Shown here: piece after piece, positions 7,862 through 14,625 of the stretch
Numbering within the stretch: the first letter of the stretch is position 1
Layout of the letters: every line of letters begins with the position of its first letter
Origin: an uncultured Bacteroides sp.
GTDB lineage: Bacteria > Bacteroidota > Bacteroidia > Bacteroidales > Bacteroidaceae
Length of the DNA: 20,421 nt
Assembly (NCBI RefSeq): GCF_910578895.1
Contig: NZ_CAJTSC010000012.1
Coordinates: 1-20,421, forward strand
Direction: 5' to 3'
Notes under the pieces: model-generated
What the model was told of the DNA's origin: nothing
Seen by the model: only the letters and a program-made list of their open reading frames with translations
The model's database searches: none
Translations under genes and position numbers: made by a program

Positions 7862-9205
7862 ATGGATAATACAATGGTTGAACAGGAAATTGTTTTGCGC
7901 AGGAAGCTTGATTTATTGCTTCGTACAGGGAAAATATTAGTGGAGAGTGCCGCCGACACCAATCGTATCGTACGCAATATGAATCGCGTAGCAGCTTATT
8001 TAGGATTGCCCGAAGAAAATCTCCACATTGACGTGACATATACCATGTTGATGGTGAATTTGAGTGATGAATCACATTCTTATTCCAAATTTCAGAAGTG
8101 CGAGAAGCATGGCATCAACATGACCGCCATTTCCGAAATCAGCAAGCTCTCTTGGCGAGCTATTGAGGAAGACTATTCGCTTGACCGGTATGAGGAAGAG
8201 CTGGAGAAGATAAAAAACAAAAAGCGTAACTATACTCCCTTTCTTATTGCTGTCGGGGCAGGATTTGCTTGCGGCGGTTTTTGTAAATTGTTCGGTGGCG
8301 ATTGGATTGCTTTTCTATTCGCTTCCATTGCAGCTTTTGCCGGTTTCCGCGTCCGTGCGCGTTGTGTGGAATTTGGCATTAATCTTTATATGAGTATTGG
8401 CATTGCGGCATTGGTGTCCACCTGCCTTGCCTATCTCACTACCTTTATGGGATTTTCGTCCACTCCGTATCATCCATTGCTGGCTTGTGCATTGTTCATC
8501 GTGCCGGGCGTTCCTATTATCAATTTTGTGGACGACATGATTGACAACTATATACAGGTGGGCATCGTACGTGCCGTCAATACGGTGCTGATGGTATGTG
8601 CCATGGCTTTCGGCATTGTCATCGCTATGCGTTTGCTGGCTATGGAAGATGTGGTGATTGACAGGAAGTTCAGTGAGTTGAGTATGGTTCCGCATGACCC
8701 TTACTATATATATGCCATTGCGGCAGCCATATCCGCCATGGGTTTCTCCATGATATTCAATATCCAGCGCCGTCTGCTGTGGGTGGTGGCTGTAGGTGGC
8801 ATCCTTGCCGTGTGTACACGCAACTTTATCAACTTCGAACTGGGTTTCGGTCCCGTTATCGGTTCTTTTATGGGGGCTATGGTGGTGAGTTTGGTGGCGG
8901 TGAAGGCCGTTCATTGGTTTCACGTGCCCAACCATGTGCTTACTATCCCTTCTGTTATCCCGATGATTCCGGGGGTGTTGATGTATCGCGCCCTGATTGC
9001 CTTTATCAATATGCACGGCGTGGTAGGCGAGGTGACGGTAGCTGTGTCCAACGGCATCAACGCTTCACTGATTATTCTTTGCATTGCGCTGGGCGTGGCG
9101 GTTCCCAATATTTTTGCTCGCCGTTACATTGCCAAAGACCGCCGTCGTTTTCTACAAAGGGAGTTGCAGAAGCGCAGGGAACGTGGAAAGTTCCTTGAAT
9201 GGTAA
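7862..9205 (+). CDS. Threonine/serine exporter (ThrE) family membrane protein
   Basis: This is an inner-membrane protein of the ThrE family, whose characterised member in Corynebacterium exports threonine and serine; the substrate here is not proven. I place the start at ATG 7862 (447 residues); an in-frame TTG one codon earlier has no support. Residues 1 to about 120 are a soluble domain with the family pattern R-T-G-K-I-L-V-E-S-A-A-D-T-N-R. A first membrane block of about five helices follows, including VPGVPIINFVDDMIDNY, a hallmark of the ThrE domain. A second block after about residue 280 has NHVLTIPSVIPMIPGVLMYRA, typical of the ThrE_2 (DUF3815-like) domain. In many bacteria these two blocks are separate small genes; here they are one polypeptide, as in the long ThrE form. 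The C-terminal tail is strongly basic (KDRRRF ... KRRERGK), consistent with a cytoplasmic end. It is transcribed alone, facing a minus-strand gene 51 bases downstream with no obvious terminator between. Confidence 0.85.
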   Translation: MDNTMVEQEIVLRRKLDLLLRTGKILVESAADTNRIVRNMNRVAAYLGLPEENLHIDVTYTMLMVNLSDESHSYSKFQKCEKHGINMTAISEISKLSWRAIEEDYSLDRYEEELEKIKNKKRNYTPFLIAVGAGFACGGFCKLFGGDWIAFLFASIAAFAGFRVRARCVEFGINLYMSIGIAALVSTCLAYLTTFMGFSSTPYHPLLACALFIVPGVPIINFVDDMIDNYIQVGIVRAVNTVLMVCAMAFGIVIAMRLLAMEDVVIDRKFSELSMVPHDPYYIYAIAAAISAMGFSMIFNIQRRLLWVVAVGGILAVCTRNFINFELGFGPVIGSFMGAMVVSLVAVKAVHWFHVPNHVLTIPSVIPMIPGVLMYRALIAFINMHGVVGEVTVAVSNGINASLIILCIALGVAVPNIFARRYIAKDRRRFLQRELQKRRERGKFLEW

Positions 9206-9256
9206 GGGACGAGAGGGCTTCGGCAATGTCGGTATTGTACGGCTTACGGTGATAAC

Positions 9257-9970
9257 CTAAAAACTTAGTCCCACAACGAAATAAGCGCCTTCCGAGCAAG
9301 GATTCCAAGTGGCTTTGGCAAAGAGTGGGAGAGAGAATGAGTCGGTAATCCTAATCTCTTTCGAAACTCCCAGGCTGACATCGCATACGGAAAATCCATC
9401 CGCTCCGTAAAAGTCCGTTTCCCACGGGGTGGCGCCTGCTTCGGCTGTCCAATCCAACCCGCCCAATCTGAAAGGAGCGGTTACGGAGATATAAGATGAG
9501 TAAGCCCTCTTTCCATTCTCTTTGAGACCATCCTCTCCGGCAAAGTTCGTGTACCAGTTCACTGCCACAGGACCAAAATCATAACCTACTTGGGCTTCAT
9601 ACAGGTGTGCGGTGTTGTGCGCGCCATAGTGGAAGTAGCCGGCTCCGGTATTGAACCAGTAATCGGTGATTGATACGGAAAATCCGCTGTTGGAGTAGCC
9701 CAACGTCAGGTCCAGCTCTTTGGCATCATAACCGTCGGTGTCTGTTTTTTGGATGCCTACCGACCCCCATGCTTCCAATGAAAAACCTTTGTAGGCAATT
9801 GATGCACTGGGTTGGATACTTACGCCGCCTAAGTCTTGTCCGCGCCATACGTAACCGCTTACGATGTCTGCACCTACCGATGCTTCTACTTTGTCTTGTG
9901 CTTTTGCCGTGAAAGGCATTACTGCAGCGAGTAGTGCTATTACTCCTAATTTTGCATTTCTTGTTTTCAT
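9257..9970 (-). CDS. Outer-membrane beta-barrel protein, TorF/Gcw_chp-like
   Basis: This is a 237-residue exported protein. The N terminus is a standard signal peptide (basic start, hydrophobic core, then FTAKA with cleavage before QD, about residue 24). The rest consists of alternating hydrophobic/polar strands rich in Gly, Tyr, Trp and Phe. It ends in a C-terminal phenylalanine (YFVVGLSF), a classic outer-membrane assembly signal. The segment SGYVWRGQDLGG near residue 38 and the periodic ELDLTLGY / SVSITDYWF strands resemble the TorF-type putative porin family (Gcw_chp), which is my best family call but unconfirmed. Two cysteines (in SVCDV and WNPCSE) could form a disulfide. It lies 79 bases downstream of the GDPD gene on the same strand. 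I see no TAnnTTTG element for it in that gap, so it may be read from the GDPD promoter. The ligand or transported substrate is unknown. Confidence 0.62.
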   Translation of the reverse strand: MKTRNAKLGVIALLAAVMPFTAKAQDKVEASVGADIVSGYVWRGQDLGGVSIQPSASIAYKGFSLEAWGSVGIQKTDTDGYDAKELDLTLGYSNSGFSVSITDYWFNTGAGYFHYGAHNTAHLYEAQVGYDFGPVAVNWYTNFAGEDGLKENGKRAYSSYISVTAPFRLGGLDWTAEAGATPWETDFYGADGFSVCDVSLGVSKEIRITDSFSLPLFAKATWNPCSEGAYFVVGLSF

Positions 9971-10049
9971 ATCTTCTTACCTTTGTATATTGAAAAAACT
10001 GCGGACGATTAGTCCATATTTATTTGTATAGTATTGTGCGTCGAAACTT

Positions 10050-10814
10050 TTATTGTAATATTTTCTGTAACTCTACGGGTTCGTTGGTAGTGATGAAATC
10101 TACGCTTTGATCTATCAGCCACTCCATGTCTTGCGTATTGTTTACGGTCCAGGCATTTACTTTCATACCCAACTCGTGAGCTTCTTTAATCCATTCGGGA
10201 TGTTTTTTGAACACGCTGAAGTGATAGTCGGGTCCGGCACAGCCCCATTCTTTTAGGTCTTTAGGAGCGAGGTCTCCTTGCAGATAATACACCGGAGTAC
10301 CTTTGGGAGCAAGACGTATGAACTCTTTGGTGGCATGCCGCGAGAAAGTGATGTATTCCGTACGACTGTCCAATCCCATCTTCTTTATCATCTTTACGAT
10401 GGCGGCTACGGCTCGTGTCTCCTGTTCAGGTGTTTTATGGGCTTTCAGTTCCAGGATGAGACGTGTTTTCAGTTGTTTCGCTCTTTTCAGATATTGTTGC
10501 AGGGTAGGGAGTTGTTCTCCGTTTTCCAGTATTACGGCGGTACACTGCCGTACGGTGGAGTTCTGCATATCTACTCCTTTGAAAGTACTGTCATGGTTTA
10601 CCACCAGTTGGTTGTCGGCTGTGAGCCATACATCAAGTTCGGAACCATAGCAGCCGATGGAGTCGGCTTTTACCAATGCAGCGATGGAGTTCTGTGCCGA
10701 ACCTTCGGTTTTCCAGAATCCGCGATGGGCGATGACTTGGGTGGATTGTGCCTGTATGTCGCTGCATACAGCAAGCAGTAGGGCGGCGGTGATAATAAGG
10801 CTTCTTGATTTCAT
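10050..10814 (-). CDS. Secreted glycerophosphodiester phosphodiesterase family protein
   Basis: This is a GDPD-family enzyme that would cleave glycerophosphodiesters to glycerol-3-phosphate and an alcohol in the periplasm or outside the cell. The 254-residue product begins with a signal peptide (MKSRSLIITAALLLAVCSDIQA, cut before QST near residue 22). The cysteine at 17 is preceded by Leu-Ala-Val, a poor lipobox, so a lipoprotein is less likely. The catalytic set of the TIM-barrel family is present: H30-R31 in AHRGF, E59 and D61 in GSELDVWLT, and H74 in VVNHD. The late barrel motifs KVNAWTVNN and FITTNEPVEL are also typical of the family. The length is normal for a single-domain enzyme. Its promoter lies just upstream (TATCTTTG on the minus strand), and the outer-membrane protein gene follows 79 bases later. 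A nutritional role in lipid head-group scavenging is plausible but inferred. Confidence 0.9.
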   Translation of the reverse strand: MKSRSLIITAALLLAVCSDIQAQSTQVIAHRGFWKTEGSAQNSIAALVKADSIGCYGSELDVWLTADNQLVVNHDSTFKGVDMQNSTVRQCTAVILENGEQLPTLQQYLKRAKQLKTRLILELKAHKTPEQETRAVAAIVKMIKKMGLDSRTEYITFSRHATKEFIRLAPKGTPVYYLQGDLAPKDLKEWGCAGPDYHFSVFKKHPEWIKEAHELGMKVNAWTVNNTQDMEWLIDQSVDFITTNEPVELQKILQ

Positions 10815-10864
10815 CAGGTATTGAAATTATAAATATTTGTTTTGATTATCTTCATCTTTTTAGG

Positions 10865-10895
10865 CAAAGATAGTGTAAACATTATGAATATGAAA
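10865..10895 (-). promoter_or_regulatory. Promoter of the GDPD gene
   Basis: On the minus strand TATCTTTG (10872-10865) matches TAnnTTTG exactly, and TTTC (10895-10892) sits 19 bases upstream, one base from the -33 TTTG. The element is about 50 bases before the GDPD start. Confidence 0.6.
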
Positions 10896-11179
10896 GAATG
10901 CTCGCTGAAATTCAATTGTGAGGCGTATGGTGAAAACTTATGTTTGACTACTGCCTGTTATATATTTGCTACCTGCCATATCAGAGTATTTGCCGGAACC
11001 ATGTATCTGTTTTAAAATTACTGTTCAAGTATTTTTTGGGGCGCTCTTATAGAAGCATGAAGTTATAGTCTGATAGGAAATAGCATTTGTTTTCTTCTAA
11101 TCCTAAATCAAATTTCCTTCGTTTGCTTTAGATTTGTAATGATTTTCTTTTTGCTTTTAAAGCATTGTTTTAGTTGTCT

Positions 11180-11225
11180 TTTTGATAAGGAAATATCTTT
11201 TTTCTATTCTTTTGATAAAGAAATA
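11180..11225 (+). repeat. Pair of near-identical 16-base direct repeats, possible operator
   Basis: TTTTGATAAGGAAATA (11180-11195) and TTTTGATAAAGAAATA (11210-11225) differ at one base and are exactly 30 bp apart, about three helical turns. The second copy also lies in a perfect inverted repeat, TTCTTT-TGAT-AAAGAA (11207-11222). They end just before the presumed promoter of the PurF-like gene, where an activator would bind. The binding protein is unknown. Confidence 0.45.
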
Positions 11226-11232
11226 GAGTAAA

Positions 11233-11267
11233 TCTTGACTTTATGTTCTGAAGAATGTATATCTTTG
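11233..11267 (+). promoter_or_regulatory. Presumed promoter of the PurF-like/carA/carB operon
   Basis: TATCTTTG (11260-11267) is a full TAnnTTTG match; TCTTG (11233-11237) lies 22 bases upstream as a poor -33 element, consistent with a promoter that needs an activator. It predicts a start near 11274 and an untranslated leader of about 240 nt, long for this group of bacteria. Confidence 0.5.
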
Positions 11268-11513
11268 CTGTCGTAAAATCAAATACCGATATAACATGTA
11301 TCTGTAGAATATATTTAGGTTGTCAATCGTATTGATTTCTTGATTATCAAATTGTAAATCATCAACATGCCTATGTGCCGAAGATATAATATAAGTAGAT
11401 GTTGAAAATGTGTTTATATCATTGACCATCTGTCATTCAGAGAATATAAGACAATAAATCAGTAGTACTTAAGAGGTATCGCGAGCATAGGGAGTAATAT
11501 AGTAAATAAATAG

Positions 11514-13397
11514 ATGGAACAACTGAAGCATGAATGTGGCGTTGCCATGATACGCCTGCTGAAACCGCTGGAATATTATGAAGAGAAGTATGGTACATGG
11601 ATGTACGGGCTGAACAAACTCTATCTCCTTATGGAGAAGCAGCATAATAGGGGGCAGGAAGGAGCCGGATTGGCTTGTGTGAAATTGGAAGCAAATCCGG
11701 GCGAGGAATATATGTTTCGTGAACGGGCGCTTGGTTCGGGTGCCATCACGGAGATATTCGATACGGTGCACGGTCACTTTAAAGACCTGACAAAGGAGCA
11801 ACTGCATGATGCCGGTTATGCAAAGCGCGCGTTGCCCTTTGCGGGCGAAGTGTATATGGGGCATTTGCGATACTCCACTACGGGGAAGTCAGGTATCTCG
11901 TACGTACATCCGTTTCTTAGAAGGAACAACTGGCGTGCCAAGAACCTCGCCCTTTGCGGCAACTTCAACATGACAAATGTGGACGAAATCTTCGCACGTA
12001 TCACTGCCATCGGTCAGCATCCGCGTAAATATGCCGATACCTACATCATGCTGGAGCAGGTGGGACATCGGTTGGATCGTGAAGTGGAACGTCTTTTCAA
12101 CCTTGCCGAAGCCGAGGGGTTGACGGGCATGGATATCACACATTACATTGAAGACCATATTGACCTTGCCAACGTATTGCGCACCTCAAGTAAAGAGTGG
12201 GACGGGGGCTATGTGATGTGCGGGCTTACCGGAAGCGGTGAGACATTCGCTGTACGCGATCCGTGGGGTATTCGTCCGGCATTTTGGTATCAGGATGATG
12301 AGATAGCGGTGCTTGCCAGCGAACGACCTGTCATACAGACCGCACTCAATGTCTCTGCCGACCGCATTAAGGAGTTACAACCGGGGCAGGCGGTGCTCAT
12401 TAATAAGCGTGGAAATCTTCGCACGGTGCAGGTCAATAAACCGCGTGAGGTGAAACCGTGTTCTTTCGAGCGCATCTACTTCAGCCGAGGAAGTGACATG
12501 GACATTTACAAGGAACGTAAACTGCTGGGTGAGAAATTGGTGCCCAACATTCTGAAAGCCATTGATAAGGACATAGATCATACGGTCTTTTCCTTTATAC
12601 CGAATACCGCAGAAGTGGCATTCTACGGAATGTTGCAGGGATTGGATGACTATCTCAACGAAGAGAAGGTCCGGCAGATTGCCGCTTTGGGACACAACCC
12701 CAGCCATGACGAGCTGGAGCGCATCCTGTCCCGTCGCATACGGAGCGAAAAGGTGGCTATAAAGGACATTAAACTGCGTACCTTCATTGCCGAAGGTAAC
12801 AGCCGCAATGATCTTGCTGCCCACGTTTACGACATTACCTACGGTAGTCTCGTACCTGGTGTGGATAACTTGGTTATTATAGATGACAGTATTGTACGCG
12901 GTACCACTTTGAAACAGAGCATCATCGGTATTCTCGATCGTCTCGGTCCGAAGAAGATTGTAATTGTAAGTTCGTCACCGCAGGTACGCTATCCCGATTA
13001 TTACGGGATTGACATGGCGAAAATGAGTGAGTTCATCGCTTTTAAGGCTGCCATCGAACTGCTGAAAGAGCGTGAGATGCGTGATGTTATTGAATCCGCC
13101 TACCGGAAGTCCAAAGAGCAGGCGGATTTGCCTAAGGAACAAGTGGTGAACTACGTGAAAGAAATCTACGCTCCCTTTACCGATGAGGAGATTTCCGCCA
13201 AAATGGTGGAATTGCTTACTCCGAAGGGCACGAAGGCAAAGGTGCAGATTGTATATCAGCCGCTTGAGGGCTTGCGTGAAGCCTGTCCGCAGCATCAGGG
13301 TGATTGGTACTTTAGCGGCGATTATCCCACTCCGGGCGGTGTAAGGCTGTTGAATGCGGCGTTTATAGACTACATCGAACAGATATACCAGTTTTAA
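11514..13397 (+). CDS. PurF-like amidophosphoribosyltransferase homologue (divergent)
   Basis: This is a two-domain protein built like glutamine PRPP amidotransferase, the first enzyme of purine synthesis. The N-terminal Ntn glutaminase domain has the nucleophile at C8 (EHVE-like propeptide MEQLKHE before CGVAM), implying removal of seven residues, then HNRGQEGAGL, GHLRYSTTG and YADTY. The C-terminal phosphoribosyltransferase domain has the classic PRPP loop VIIDDSIVRGTT (V454-T465). Oddities: the product is 627 residues against about 470-520 for standard PurF; the oxyanion-hole motif that is normally HNGNLTN reads LCGNFNMTN, with C148 where Asn is expected; and the segment before the PRPP loop lacks the usual R-x-K-L-N pattern. 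It may be a paralogue with altered chemistry, with ordinary PurF encoded elsewhere; I cannot see that here. It leads an operon with carA (91-base gap) and carB, so a role tied to glutamine/nitrogen status is plausible. Confidence 0.85.
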   Translation: MEQLKHECGVAMIRLLKPLEYYEEKYGTWMYGLNKLYLLMEKQHNRGQEGAGLACVKLEANPGEEYMFRERALGSGAITEIFDTVHGHFKDLTKEQLHDAGYAKRALPFAGEVYMGHLRYSTTGKSGISYVHPFLRRNNWRAKNLALCGNFNMTNVDEIFARITAIGQHPRKYADTYIMLEQVGHRLDREVERLFNLAEAEGLTGMDITHYIEDHIDLANVLRTSSKEWDGGYVMCGLTGSGETFAVRDPWGIRPAFWYQDDEIAVLASERPVIQTALNVSADRIKELQPGQAVLINKRGNLRTVQVNKPREVKPCSFERIYFSRGSDMDIYKERKLLGEKLVPNILKAIDKDIDHTVFSFIPNTAEVAFYGMLQGLDDYLNEEKVRQIAALGHNPSHDELERILSRRIRSEKVAIKDIKLRTFIAEGNSRNDLAAHVYDITYGSLVPGVDNLVIIDDSIVRGTTLKQSIIGILDRLGPKKIVIVSSSPQVRYPDYYGIDMAKMSEFIAFKAAIELLKEREMRDVIESAYRKSKEQADLPKEQVVNYVKEIYAPFTDEEISAKMVELLTPKGTKAKVQIVYQPLEGLREACPQHQGDWYFSGDYPTPGGVRLLNAAFIDYIEQIYQF

Positions 13398-13488
13398 CTG
13401 GGACGGGAGTCGGTTTTCCGGGGAGGAGTTGTCCTAAGAGAGATAAAGAAAAAAAGAAGAATTAAGATACAAAGTAATTACTGAACCA

Positions 13489-14568
13489 ATGAGAAATGTA
13501 ACTCTTATCCTTGACGACGGGAGCCGCTTTTGTGGCAAGTCGTTCGGCTATGAAAAACCGGTGGCTGGAGAGGTGGTTTTCAATACAGCTATGTCGGGTT
13601 ATCCCGAGAGCCTGACCGACCCTTCGTATGCCGGGCAGTTGATGGCGCTCACCTATCCGCTGGTGGGTAACTATGGTGTGCCACCCTTTACCTTTGAGCC
13701 TGACGGGCTGGCTACGTTCATGGAGAGCGAACGCATCCATGCCGAAGCTGTTATCGTTAGTGATTATTCCGAGAGCTACAGCCATTGGAATGCCGTGGAA
13801 AGTCTTGGTGATTGGCTGAAGCGTGAGCAAGTGCCGGGCATTACGGGTATCGACACCCGCCAACTGACGAAAGTTCTGCGTGAGCATGGAGTGATGATGG
13901 GAAAGATTGTTTTCGATGACATCCCCGATGAAGTTCCCGAAGCTACTTATGCCGGTGTGAACTATGTGGATAAGGTGAGTTGCAAGGAAGTTATCCGTTA
14001 TAACGAGGGACGGGACAGGAAGAAAGTTGTCCTTGTGGACTGCGGCGTCAAGACTAACATCATCCGTTGCCTGTTGCGGCGGGATGTGGAAGTGATTCGC
14101 GTGCCGTGGAACTACGATTTCAATGGATTGGAGTTCGATGGGCTTTTCATTTCTAACGGTCCCGGCGACCCCGACACTTGTGATGCTGCCGTGCGGAATA
14201 TACGTAAGGCGATGGAGAATGAACAACTTCCCATCTTCGGCATCTGTATGGGCAACCAGTTGCTCTCCAAAGCCGGTGGAGCCAGGATATACAAACTGAA
14301 ATACGGGCATCGTAGCCATAATCAGCCTGTACGCATGGTAGGCACGGAACGTTGCTTCATCACCTCTCAAAATCACGGTTATGCGGTAGACAACAACACG
14401 TTGGGCGAAGATTGGGAACCGCTTTTCATCAATATGAATGATGGTTCCAACGAAGGTATCCGCCACAAGCGAAATCCTTGGTTTTCCGCACAGTTTCACC
14501 CCGAAGCTGCCAGCGGACCCACGGATACGGAATTCCTTTTTGATGAATTTGTCAAACTTATGAAGTAA
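13489..14568 (+). CDS. carA: Carbamoyl-phosphate synthase small (glutaminase) subunit
   Basis: This subunit hydrolyses glutamine and passes ammonia to CarB for carbamoyl phosphate synthesis. The 359-residue product has the CarA-specific N-terminal domain (FNTAMSGYPESLTDPSYAGQ) and a class I glutamine amidotransferase domain. The catalytic triad is intact: C253 in GICMGNQLL, with H337 and E339 in QFHPEAASGPTDTE. The nucleophile elbow has Asn where most bacterial CarA have His (GICLGHQ). The stretch FITSQNHGYAVDN ... SNEGIRH ... FSAQFHPE ... TEFLFDEF closely resembles the corresponding domain of animal CPS I/III and is less like E. coli CarA. Unlike animal CPS I, the active-site cysteine is present, so it should be glutamine-dependent. 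It lies 91 bases after the PurF-like gene and 57 bases before carB with no terminator between. Confidence 0.96.
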   Translation: MRNVTLILDDGSRFCGKSFGYEKPVAGEVVFNTAMSGYPESLTDPSYAGQLMALTYPLVGNYGVPPFTFEPDGLATFMESERIHAEAVIVSDYSESYSHWNAVESLGDWLKREQVPGITGIDTRQLTKVLREHGVMMGKIVFDDIPDEVPEATYAGVNYVDKVSCKEVIRYNEGRDRKKVVLVDCGVKTNIIRCLLRRDVEVIRVPWNYDFNGLEFDGLFISNGPGDPDTCDAAVRNIRKAMENEQLPIFGICMGNQLLSKAGGARIYKLKYGHRSHNQPVRMVGTERCFITSQNHGYAVDNNTLGEDWEPLFINMNDGSNEGIRHKRNPWFSAQFHPEAASGPTDTEFLFDEFVKLMK

Positions 14569-14625
14569 AAAAAGATTTGTTGAGGCTGGTATTGTCTTAT
14601 TCGTAATATAAAAAGAACAACAACA

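Larger units (their letters stand above)
10815..11513. other. 699-base AT-rich intergenic region between divergent genes
   Basis: No convincing gene is present. Its left end holds the minus-strand GDPD promoter (10865-10895). The middle (about 10900-11170) is AT-rich with only short chance reading frames, one being a 43-codon frame at 10884-11015. It then holds a pair of near-identical repeats (11180-11225), the presumed promoter of the PurF-like gene (11233-11267), and a leader of about 240 nt. Palindromes in the leader include TTGATTATCAA (11340-11350) and TCAATCGTATTGA (11323-11335). I recognise no known riboswitch. Confidence 0.6.

Noticed and set aside
9978..9985. TACCTTTG on the plus strand, a possible promoter antisense to the GDPD gene
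   Set aside because: No matching -33 element and no plus-strand gene follows; one such 8-mer is expected by chance in AT-rich gaps.
9993..10013. GGAC-TAATC-GTCC hairpin with a following T-run on the minus strand after the GDPD gene
   Set aside because: Only a 4-bp stem, separated from the T-run by several bases; too weak to call a terminator, and the downstream gene lacks its own promoter.
11153..11163. Palindrome GCTTTTAAAGC as an operator
   Set aside because: Short and AT-rich, of a kind common by chance in this region, and not positioned relative to a promoter as clearly as the repeats at 11180-11225.
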